NCBI GenBank assembly: GCA_963931865.1
Contig: OZ007516.1
Coordinates: 5,987,897-6,051,896 of the forward strand
DNA: 64,000 nucleotides
From: Axinella damicornis
Taxonomy: Eukaryota; Porifera; Demospongiae; Axinellida; Axinellidae
Direction: 5' to 3'
Shown here: positions 20,020 to 29,723 of the stretch, in pieces
Position numbering within the stretch: position 1 is the first letter of the stretch
Layout: every line of letters begins with the position of its first letter
Notes under the pieces: model-generated
Told to the model about the DNA's origin: nothing
The model's input: only the letters and a program-made list of their open reading frames with translations
Databases searched by the model: none
Position numbers and translations under genes: made by a program

Positions 20020-21599
20020 ATTTGTATTCCTTCATTCACCATCAATGTAGCTGACTCCATTTACATATTCTGATGCTACCACCAATAGGCAAACTCTAGA
20101 ACAGGCTGAACTGACCTGATGATTGCGCATGACATACCTTCATGCTGGTCTTCTCCAGCAACCAGTGTCGGAGCAGACCTGCCATGTCCCCAGATGAGAG
20201 ACACAGCTCTCTCGGTTGCAGCGGATCGTCATCCCCACTGTCCTCCTCACTGTTCCCATCACTGCCGGCAACAAGCTGTAGTCTCCTACAAACCTCACCA
20301 AATATACTCTCCAACTCCTGCACATGCCAAATAAGAATTGTAAGCCCTTATGAATTAGCAACTGATCTACAGCTGCAGCCATTACATACGCAAGTTATGA
20401 TCACTTTAAATGTATACCTGCAAGCCTATCAGATGTCTCAGCCACTCATTCAGCGTCAGAGCCACATGCCCCCAGGTGAATTCGCACCACATATCATGAC
20501 TGGAGAGCTTGAGTGGGGAGTCCTCCTCCACTACCCTTGGGGCTTTGGGGTGGTACACTGTGTCTAACACTGCCATCAGATGCTATGATTAATATAGTGA
20601 TGTGTTAGTCACCAATCTTGGGGACTCAATCCCACTAACTCAGGTCATGCACACATATAGTACATGCAATGTTCCAGGACGTGCACAAACATTACCTTAT
20701 CAAGCTGTTGTCGGTTAGCTATGGTTCCCATCATGTCAGTAATGCAGGGGACTACCTCATCACCACTCTTAACATGCAGCACTGCACACACATGCTACGT
20801 GTTTGTGTGTGCATGTGGGTGAGTAGAACAAATATGGACTGAAGGAGGGATTACAGGGTCGGAAACTGCATCCTCATTCACACTGAGTTGTCTATTGTAC
20901 TTTGATCTACCTCGGCATCATCCAGATATGATAAAAGGTGGTGTACCAAGTTCATACTTAATATGCAGAAGTCATTATGATAACTGAAGACAGGAATAAT
21001 CTGAGAATGAGGTTAAGGTTTGTAGGGAATACATACTACGTGCATACTTTCATATGCTGCTGTGACTGGAGGAGGTCAACCTGCTCTGAGGAGAGGAGGG
21101 CCTTGCACTGCTGCAGCTCTCTCTCCATATCCCTCAACCTCTTCTGGCACCGCCGCATGTCATGCAGCTCAGTCCTGCACATAGTCAATCAATGGCATAT
21201 AATGACCCTATATATGAATTACCTACATGTATATAGGGGCGGCCAGTATTGAGTATCTGCAAGTGCAATATAGGTATGGTATCTATACGCATGTACATGC
21301 AGTTGATTATGGAATAGGTTCGTTTACTTAAATTGAAATATCAATTTTGGTGAAATGGCCTCCACGTCAGGGATGAGTTGATCGATTCAACTGAGACCGA
21401 TTCACTGAAACTGAGGATATCTCTCAACTGAGGGTCAGAAAGTGATTCAAGTGAATATTATTTAGGATGGGCTCTGAGAGGCTTTTCTGATGCAGAGCTG
21501 CATGTCTCAGATTTAGAAGCACCCCATACAAATTGCCCATCTTTGTAAAAGAGCAAAGCGCAGTGAATTTGTCCTACATTGTAAGTGCCAAGTGAGTTT

Positions 21600-21633
<34 letters not shown>

Positions 21634-22497
21634 ACTTAGCTCGTTTTACCTGTTTTGAAGATCGAATTTCAGCTTCGCATTCCCATACTCCAGTTGAGCT
21701 ACTTGTGACTGCAGCTTCTGTACCATGTCATCTGCAGTAGTGGTCACATGACTAGCAGTTGAAGTCATGTGACCCAAATCCACTCCTCCGATTGGTCCAT
21801 CTCCGGACTTACCGTGCTGGCAGTTATGAGTTGCAATACCTAGCTTGCGCTACCAGCGAGTTGCAACCGGTTGCATCGGCTGCTACCAGGAGTGCGGTTG
21901 CCCCTCGATATCAACCAACAATTTATATTTGAGATGAACGTGCATGATTCACCCATTCTGCAAACATATACCCTCACACATAACCCCCCCTCACACACAC
22001 ACACACACAGAAACATACATACATACAGACACACCCACACACATAAACACCTGCTGCTCCTTAGTGTTATAAGGAGGTCTTGTATGATGCCTTCCTTCCT
22101 CCTCACCTCCTCCATCAGGCGGAGAAGTGTCTGACGCAAGGCACAACTAGAGGATTGCTCCAGGAAGAGACAGTCTGAAAAGATGGACAACATTACACAG
22201 TGACAAACACTGCTATATCTATATGTTATACTGTGGGGTCACTGCCATATGTAATCGTCTGGAATGTGGCCCATGACTCTAACTACACACAAACCTGTAT
22301 CAAAAATGCATGATCGCATATATACTTACACACAATGCTAGACAAACACAGTCCGTTACAAGAATTCCTGATTGCAGCTACAACGCACTTATACCTCTAT
22401 CAAAGGTGGTAGTCGAATGGCTTGCAAACCGCACTGGCTGGTACCCATGAAGTTGCAGCTCATCGTTCACCAAGTTCCATGCCTCCACTTCCTTTGA
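19608..22497 (-). CDS. CEP70: CEP70 copy B, centrosomal protein, 3' exons not found
   Basis: CEP70 is a centrosomal coiled-coil protein that binds gamma-tubulin and helps organise microtubules. Exons in transcript order: 22395-22497, 22051-22174, one ending at 21650, 21048-21174, 20696-20781, 20418-20582, 20138-20317, 19608-19767. They read LHGYQPV, then FLEQSSSCALRQTLLRLMEE, coiled coil (RTELHDMRRCQKRLRDMERE), LDTVYHPKAPRVV, and AMVRHFQQLFDVKDPRSIYT with TQMNRVYQQLEE. These match the order of human CEP70 segments ending in SHFQKLFDV. Phases join at most junctions. The 5' edge of the exon ending at 21650 and a linking exon near 20800-21040 are unresolved. A possible first coding exon has its ATG at 25851-25853. 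The last exon ends at an open GTATTC donor, and the final ~70 residues of the family are not seen down to GDA-A. This copy is probably 3'-truncated by the duplication. Confidence 0.82.
19987..20019. repeat. 33-bp poly(C) run in a CEP70-B intron
   Basis: 33 uninterrupted C on the plus strand (G on the coding strand). Able in principle to form G-quadruplex. Length may be an assembly estimate. Confidence 0.95.
21602..21631. repeat. 30-bp poly(C) run next to a CEP70-B splice donor
   Basis: 30 uninterrupted C ending about 18 bp from the donor of the exon that ends at 21650. On the coding strand it is an intronic G run. Confidence 0.95.
21838..21915. mobile_element. Small inverted-repeat insertion in a CEP70-B intron
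   Basis: Contains GCTACCAGCGAGTTGCAACC and the word GCTACCAGGAGTGCGGTTGC. The second is the reverse complement of the start of the copy-B insertion near 30617, so both belong to one family. Confidence 0.5.
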
Positions 22498-22565
22498 CTT
22501 AAGTATACAATTACATGCGCATCAACCATACACATATAATATGTGTCCCCAGCACAGGCAAGAAT

Positions 22566-22912
22566 ATAATTGAGGGCCTGGTAATCTTTTCTCACATGCG
22601 TGACGTCAAGGGCAGAAAGGTGGTAGAAAGGACTCAATTGAACGTGGCACATTGGGGCTCAAACAGCAAGAAGAGCCAATAAGGTACGAGGTAACTTACC
22701 ATATCTAGCTAGCGGGGGGCGACTGTCATGTACACCAAGCCATTACTCTACCAAGCGTTGAACGTGCAGTTGGTGGAACAATACGCGTAAATTCGCCTTT
22801 TCGTGTTGATTACATAATGCTCACGTGAGGAAACATACCAGCTAGGCTCTCCCCGCTTTTCCGTACTGCAAGCGACAAAAAGCTGGGTGGGGGCCTGGGA
22901 ACGAGCCTAACT
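22566..22912. mobile_element. Truncated MITE related to the 8680-9081 element
   Basis: Right end GGGGGCCTGGGAACGAGCCTA and an interior with CTAGCTAGCGGGGGGCGACT match the 402-bp family. The left arm is shortened. Not present in the matching part of copy A. Confidence 0.65.
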
Positions 22913-22939
22913 GTGATATGCAGTATAGTTATTGAAGTG

Positions 22940-23380
22940 CAGTGGAACCTGTCTAATGCGGTCACCTCAGTGGGGGCCAAATATATTTGGCCTCATTAGA
23001 GAGGTGGCTGCAGATGACCTCTCTAAAGCGGTCACACCGATTCAAGTAAGTTCCATGAAAAAGACAACTAAGGACTTTATAATTAAGTATTGTAAAATAC
23101 TTGATTGTATTTTTGTATGTTCAGTTTGGCACTTTCTATAATGTTAAACGCATGCGCGCATGTACGCAACGCACACGCGCACTCGGTGGCCGTTATTGGC
23201 AGTGTATTATAGCGTGCTATAGCGTGCTTGGGATGGAGCAACGTGACTGCATTACGGATTACGCTATAGAAGAACAGTAAAGCATGGAGACTATGGGCTC
23301 AAATTTCAGGACTTTCCTAAGTTGACCGCAATGTGGAGGTGACCGCCTTATTCAGGTGAACGCTAAGGCAGGTTTCACTG
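22940..23380. mobile_element. MITE with CAGTGGAACCTG / CAGGTTTCACTG ends
   Basis: 441-bp element. Ends and subterminal repeats (TAATGCGGTCACCTC, GAGGTGACCGCCTTA) are inverted. Probably Tc1/mariner-class. Only in copy B. Confidence 0.7.
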
Positions 23381-23532
23381 TAACTAAAGAGTCAAGGGAT
23401 AGATAATGCAAAGGGAAGCCATGAGACTGTTCTGAGCACACTAGTTAGCACTGCCAACCAGTCTACAAGTATATTTATTACTTAGCGCATATCAGCTCTG
23501 TTAAAGCCCCTGAAGACCCTGTCTGTTTCAGG

Positions 23533-24193
23533 TCATTTGTACGGAAGCCGAGAGCAACATTTCTGTTCACGTTGCGCTTTCACGTTTCGCGTTTAAAATT
23601 AGTCTCGGAACCAGACTCTCCTTGTGCGCGAAGGGTGCATGTGACTGCCGGTTGACGTTGTTCGGTTCACATTCACGTTGTTCAGTTCATGCACTAGCAA
23701 GATAGTGGCCAAAGAAGCTACAAAACCACAAACCGCGAGCATGCAGATACATACGTTGCATGTCGCGACATTTCCTTCAGCCTGCCTCGCATGGCTTGTC
23801 CAGAGCAAGGGTGCGGCGCTACATTGACTACCTTGAGCGATGACGATGTGCAGTTTCAAGTTCGTTGCTAGTTTATCTTCACGAGGATGAACTAGCCGCC
23901 AGTACGTAGCTGCTACGAACTTGAAACTACAGATCGCTGTGAGCAAATGGGCTCAACATCGTCTAGCTACTTAGTATGAACTTGAAACTGCACACTGAGC
24001 GGAAGCTACGAACATGAAACTCCACACTGTCATCAACCACTGTCCAGTGGCTCAAGGTAGTCTACAACCGTGATGCAGCGCCGCGCCCTTGCTCTGGACA
24101 AGCTATGTGATGCAGAAAAGTGTCACAACGCGCAATGTGAACATGAACCCGAACAACGTGAATGGAAATGTCGCTCTCGGCTTCCGTACATTT
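23533..24193. mobile_element. Large foldback element in the copy-B CEP70 5' region
   Basis: TACGGAAGCCGAGAGC near the left end and GCTCTCGGCTTCCGTACA at the right end. A second inner pair surrounds GAGCAAGGGTGCGGCGCT / GGCGCGGCGCTGCATC-type words, and GAACTTGAAACT motifs repeat inside. No coding frame. Absent from copy A. Confidence 0.6.
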
Positions 24194-24550
24194 GTACATG
24201 TAGACCAGCTCATTGTTATACATAGCCAACCTAGTTCAATCAGGTAATAGAGTAACTTGTGCATTATTACACCCTCAACTATTACTACAAAAGCCCTCAC
24301 ACAGTTCAATCTGGTTTATATAGATATTACACAACTAGGGACTGTTGAGTGATTTATTCACCAAGCTAGGAGCACAGTCCCAACGTGAATGCACATATTG
24401 GATAGTGCAGCAGTTTAAAGGGGTAACAAAGTATTCTCCCCGCCAAATTGCAGTGGTCTGTATTCTGAGATGCACAATTCATCTCTTAATTCTAGATCAT
24501 ACCAGTGAAACCAATGATAGAGATTGAAGCTTCTCGGTGCTCTTAGATAC

Positions 24551-24559
24551 CTGCTTGGA
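24551..24559 (-). other. Candidate 9-nt CEP70 microexon (copy B)
   Basis: TTTCTGCAG acceptor, TCCAAGCAG, then GTATCT donor on the minus strand. Kept unchanged at 684-692 in copy A. Phase 0 on both sides, which fits its neighbour at 22395-22497. Confidence 0.35.
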
Positions 24560-24984
24560 CTGCAGAAACATGTATAGAGAGTGGCAGGTGCACATATGGA
24601 ACAAGTGTGTGGAGCCGATGGGTGTCAGTTGAGAGCGCGTGCATGCATGAACGCATGTGGATACGTAATGTGTGCATGCGTGGGGTAATGTGTGTGTGTG
24701 CATGGGAGAAGGTGGTTAGTATAGAACCTATAGAGGTGAATTCATGGTATTAGGGATGAATTGCATGAGCAGTAGAGAGTGTCAGTGCAAGTACACTTCC
24801 CTCAAAGCCCAAGTACGAGTAAAGTCCAAAGCAAACTGGCTGGACAGACAGCTTGGTGGATGCTGCTTTAGGGAGAACTTGAGAAGCAGCCTTTACAAAC
24901 TATCTGACACTCAATGGGCATGTAGATCTGTAGATATGGGGCCGTGAATGCCACCAGGAGTTTATGAGCGCCGCAAAGCGTTAT

Positions 24985-25850
24985 GGGCTCCTGATGCCAC
25001 ATATGATTCCATCTTAGCCACACTGGAAGAAATTGGTGATCATGCAAGAGCTATATAGGTCTCTATCATCAGGTAGCCATGTTTGCCTTCAACTGCCATG
25101 AAAGACTCTTGGTGTTTGAAAGAATACTGTCGAACATGGTTGGAGAGACCATGAAGTTGCTTTAGCCGAAGCTGCAGATCTTGTACTTGCTACAAAGTCT
25201 ACTCTGGAGAGATATCAATTTTCGGAATGACACTTTCTGGGAAAGTGCATGAATAAATGCTAGAGCATCGTACAGCACAGCTGTACAGTATTGAAATACT
25301 AAAATTTCAGATCAGATAGAGGGCACGTCTACAGGATGGTGTAGTGCTAGAGACCACAGGCTCAAGGCAACCAAAAACAACTGGCAATTGCCATTATCAA
25401 AGTCAAATGTCTGTACCAAAAGAAGCCCCTTGATGTCCATCAAACTAATACTATCAAGGACTGCAAATTTCATTCAAGTTCCAAGTGCAAGCAGTCTACT
25501 AGTGCCGGGTTCAAGATTCCACAAAAAAGGTAGCTAGCGAGTCGTTGTGGCACAATTTGGGGTACTTTGGTTGAAACCAGTCCCAAGAAATTTATGAACT
25601 GCTCCTTTCAAAGAATGAAAATCAGAAATGGCTACAAAACACTGTTTTGTAGCCATTTAAACAGGATGCCACCTACTAGACATGGAGCAGCTACCTCCCT
25701 CCCCTCCCCCGGCCGCCTCCTAGCTATCATCTGTGAATGTGAGGTTTGTCATGAGTGGCATCAAATATGGACCTTGTACTTTCTCAGGAGCTGTTCCACT
25801 CTGTCTGCAGGAGACCCCTCATTCATTTCTACCCCTTTCGTTAGCGCTTC
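24985..25850. other. Stretch with no clear gene; counterpart of the copy-A gap
   Basis: Mixed sequence with stop-ridden frames and a small palindrome (GGCTACAAAACACTG / CAGTGTTTTGTAGCC near 25630-25660). A minus-strand frame starting ATG at 25851-25853 and running to 25761 includes SPADRVEQLLRKYK and could be the first CEP70 coding exon, but its donor (GTCCAT) is weak. Confidence 0.4.
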
Positions 25851-25859
25851 CATCGAGTC

Positions 25860-25980
25860 CACACGTACGTACGTACACCGCGCGCAACGACTTCGTTTCC
25901 GGGGTGGGCGGGGCGAGCGAGCGGCCGGAGTGCAACTTCCGGTGCGCGCCATTACAATATAAGGTCAAAGGTCACGTGCC
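25860..25980. promoter_or_regulatory. CpG-rich promoter-like patch (copy B): ETS, GC box, DR1, E-box
   Basis: Contains GGGGTGGGCGGGGCGAGCGA (GC box), ACTTCCGG (ETS type), AGGTCA-A-AGGTCA (25962-25974) and an overlapping CACGTG (25973-25978). It sits directly upstream of the minus-strand ATG at 25851-25853. Copy A keeps the DR1, but ACTTCCGG has become ACTTCCTG and CACGTG has become CAGGTG. Confidence 0.45.
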
Positions 25981-25989
25981 TCTTGCAAT

Positions 25990-27670
25990 TGCTACATGTA
26001 GTTGAGCTAGCCAGACTATTCGCGCACGGCGCCGTGCGCGAATACTCTGGTACCGAGACTATTTCTTGATCTTTTAGTATGATAAGTAGCTATCCTACTG
26101 ATTGCCCTGCATATTATATTTGGGGGGAGGGGCAAAACAGGTTGGAACCTCCAAGGCAGTGACCAGGGCCAGAGTTGATAGCTAGCTAGTTGGAAAGAAA
26201 TGTTCTAGCTAATCCATGTTCGTTAGGGAAGCACTTTTGAGACCCATCCACCGCCACCAAGTGGATATCTCCATGAACTGTGACTGGAATGAGAGAGAGA
26301 GTGGCAGGTATTATATTTATTTCTACTGTCTCCCAGAGGCCGTATAGCTAGCTATCTGCAACCAGTTGAGCTGCAGTTACTGCAATGTGCTGCCAAGAAG
26401 AAAGCAAGGTATTCTGGGAAGATGGAGCACTCCTCCGCATTGCAAATGTATACCTAGCAAGCTATGTAGCTAGGTATACTTGGACAGTTTGACGGGTCCC
26501 AAGAGAAGTTGTGTGTCCAGTAGCATTAATATTATGCTAGCATAATAATCATTTAAAAGCATGAGAATTATGTGGCGAGAATAGGCATTAGTGTCACCTA
26601 GCTACTACAGCTATATAATTATTGCATAGCTATATATGCAGAGATTACTGGAAGTTTGGAATGGTGGATAGCTATATAAATCACCTGAACAATTAATAGC
26701 TGACTGACTAGCTATAGGGCCAATGCTGTTCACCCCCCTATTGCAAACTCTTTTATTCACCAGCAACGACCTTCTCTGGAAGACTAAGTCCTGCTACGTA
26801 CAATTCAGATATTTATGTGCATGGTCCACTAAACTGTAGCTAACTAGCGAACAGCTAGAATATCAAAAAGAAGAATAGGTCATCTCCAATTTTGTATTCT
26901 CCTATCCCAATTTCCTCCTTTAGCTTGGTCCCACCCTTTCTGCTGGCACAGATCTAGCTATCAGACATGACCAGAGCGGCATCGTGAGGTCTCATGATGC
27001 CAATGGTTTTGCGTCAAAATTCTGTGGTCACGCTTTTTTTTGCCAGGCAATATAGGAACTCACTGTGATAAGTCCTAAAATTATACGTTCCTAGTCTATG
27101 CAAGATAATCGATTGACCATAAGTATTATACTACAGTAGTTATGCCATAACCGGACTTAGAAAGAACTCTTCTACCTTGTGTAGCTACAGCTAGCTATAC
27201 ACAAGATAGGAGAGTTGTTTCTAAGCATGGGTCCCCATTTAACACTAGCTAGTTGGCATTGTGACTGAAAGCTCATTGTACCATATAGTGCATGGTCATG
27301 GTCATTTGAAAGGCACGTATATACCGTGAGCAAATCCCATGTACACTAAGCGGTGCCTTTGAAGCCCAATATCAGTTATAGCCAAATTGGAAGCTTTTGC
27401 AGTTACCCGGTAGTCTAGCTATAATTATTCTCTGCTATGCACCATGGCCTTATCACATTCCAGTGGCATGCATCAAGAAGCGGATATGCCTATGTTGCAA
27501 TTGTAATCACTGATCAATGAAGGTCAAGGACCATGTATGAGGTAGCTCCATGGTCAGCAATTCAAAGTCTACATGTGACTGCTACTCCATCAAAACAGAA
27601 ATATGCTTCAGTGTAGTCACTTGAATACAATGAACAGAACTAGCTAGCTACAACAAATAAATGGCTAAGA
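25990..27670. other. Noncoding stretch specific to copy B
   Basis: About 1.6 kb rich in AGCTAGCTATA words, between anchors that lie close together in copy A (about 2812 and 2860). A short palindrome ATTCGCGCACGGCGCCGTGC is at 26018-26042. I see no exon with good splice sites. Confidence 0.6.
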
Positions 27671-27673
27671 ATA

Positions 27674-28308
27674 TACCGTAGTCGCGCGTTATTAGGTGCA
27701 TGCGCCTATAACTCCACAGGAAGGAAATAATGCGCCTATAAGCGAGATGCGTCTAATAACGAATATAATAATAATGACATTCCTCGAATAGGAAGTGTGC
27801 TTCAATTGGAATTATAGCTGTTTTCCACTCCGTATGATCGAAAATAGTCTGATTCCCAGACCCTACCCCGAGTAAGGGTCTGGGCAAATGAACCGCGCTT
27901 CCGCATAGCCAAGGAATTTCATTCAGTGTGCATTATTAGTTGCTGTGAGTAGGTGAGAAGCCGCAGATGTGGGACTCGCGACTGATGAATAACATTATGT
28001 ACGGGTGAGCGCGTGCGTATACATTGTGTAACGCTATTCATCAGTCACACGTACTAGTTAACGTGCAGTTTTCCCTAATCAACACTTTCGCCGGAATGCA
28101 GTGCTCGGCTACGCGGAAGTGCAAGTCATTTGCCCAGACCCTTACTCGCGGGTAGGGTCTGGGAACCAGACTAGATCGAAAACGGCAGAGTTTCTGAAAG
28201 AAGACTGCAGCGCTTAACAGCGAGTACCTGGAACGAGAGTTGAACCTGCGCCTAACAGCGAATATGCGCCTATAAGTGAGATGCGCCTAATAACGCGCGA
28301 CTACGGTA
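27674..28308. mobile_element. TACCGTA-ended MITE carrying a nested element
   Basis: Outer ends TACCGTAGTCGCGCGTTATT and its inverse, with repeated inner words (ATGCGCCTATAA). It is interrupted by the 27845-28173 element. The matching place in copy A (near 3430) has no insertion. Confidence 0.8.
27845..28173. mobile_element. 329-bp MITE, TAGTCTG ends, 9-bp TSD, nested
   Basis: TAGTCTGATTCCCAGACCC ... GGGTCTGGGAACCAGACTA flanked by GATCGAAAA on both sides (27836-27844 and 28174-28182). Inserted inside the 27674-28308 element, so it is the younger of the two. Confidence 0.85.
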
Positions 28309-28309
28309 G

Positions 28310-29580
28310 CTACATGCATGGTTGTCATACACTGCATCCTACAGTTGTTAGGTAGCTATCACTACTAGAGTTTGAACTTGCTACCTATATAGCTACAGTC
28401 AAATACTAAGCAGCATCTAGTAACATGTTGTTCACGTCTATACAATCAAGTAGCTTAAGCAGCTTAAATGAAAATCACACTGAGCCATTATGAGCCACAT
28501 CCATCAGTCAGCCATAGCCATGTCTCTGCCTACAGGTAACATAAATATTATGGTTGTGGATTAACTACATGTACACCAGCACAATATATCAACAGCACAT
28601 AAATATACACACTTCAGTACCTAGCTGCTGCACGAGTGATGGTAATAATTGTGAATGCTTTTCATAGCCTATTACTTTCTCCGGCAACAGCTTGATGTAG
28701 CTACCTTCAGCCATCCAAGATCTCTTGTGCACCGGCAACCTGGCCTACAATGGAGGTTAAGACTTGGCTACATGTGCCCTTTCATTTAGCATGTGCAACG
28801 TAGTCACAAATCGAAGCTACCTTTGTTGTGGGAACCTATGTCTGTCAATTAAACTCTCATGATCCATAGTGAATTGGCTGCATGCTGGTAAAGGGTTGAT
28901 TGAAGTTCACTTGCTGATACATAGCTAACATGCACATTGTCAATAGAGGTCACTCTACCTGATTAGATTTCCAATCCTTTATATATACCACATTAAAGGA
29001 CTGGCTACTATTAATTCCAGGTCTCGTGCAGTGAAGGTACAGTTCAAAGGCAGTGCGTTTCTGGCTGGTTTAAATAATGGCAACGAAGCTGGCAAATCCT
29101 GAATTAGAACTTCGACCATGCACCTTCAAGTTGAGCATGCATCGAAATTGAGCCTTGTTGACATAGCAAGGACCACTTTGTCCAAGACACTTGATGTGCT
29201 GTGATGAATATAATTAAGTGGCTACGTACTATTCATTTCACTCAGCATGTGCTAAATGCAGCATTGTGAGCATTGTGAGCATTGTGGTGTATCTGATCTG
29301 TGTAGTATTATGTTTGCATAAGCAAGGTCATACAATATGTTCCTACCTCGCCAAAAGTAGGGCAAAGGCAGGTTGCGGGAAGGAATATCCTCGGTCGTGA
29401 CTACACTGCTTACTGCAAGGTTAATATATAGTGAAAATCCAGTCAAAAAAGACTTCAAACTAGTAGAGAACAGTAGCATGCAAATAGGAGTTAGGAAACA
29501 TGTAAATGAAGTACCCTGTTGGAACAACCCATGATGAAGGGATACCAGCATTGCTGATGAGGCATTCCCTTCACAAATTA
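28310..29580. other. GDA-B 3' flank, no gene recognised
   Basis: Collinear with about 3440-4480 of copy A except for short indels and the lack of the poly-G repeat. A minus-strand ATG near 28700 follows an AG and reads a short frame (MAEGSYIKLLPEK), but it has no partner exon and no copy-A counterpart. Confidence 0.5.
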
Positions 29581-29584
29581 TATC

Positions 29585-29588
29585 CAAA

Positions 29589-29622
<34 letters not shown>

Positions 29623-29639
29623 CCTATCTATCTATCTAC

Positions 29640-29676
<37 letters not shown>

Positions 29677-29685
29677 CATCTATCC

Positions 29686-29722
<37 letters not shown>
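29585..29722. repeat. TCTA microsatellite at the GDA-B stop codon
   Basis: About 34 TCTA-type units, against about 14 in copy A. The GDA-B stop TAG (29720-29722) is the first TAGA unit on the coding strand. Confidence 0.92.

Positions 29723-29723
<1 letters not shown>

Noticed and set aside
28640..28755. Possible minus-strand exon beginning MAEGSYIKLLPEK
   Set aside because: No partner exon in phase, no family match, and missing from the matching part of copy A.
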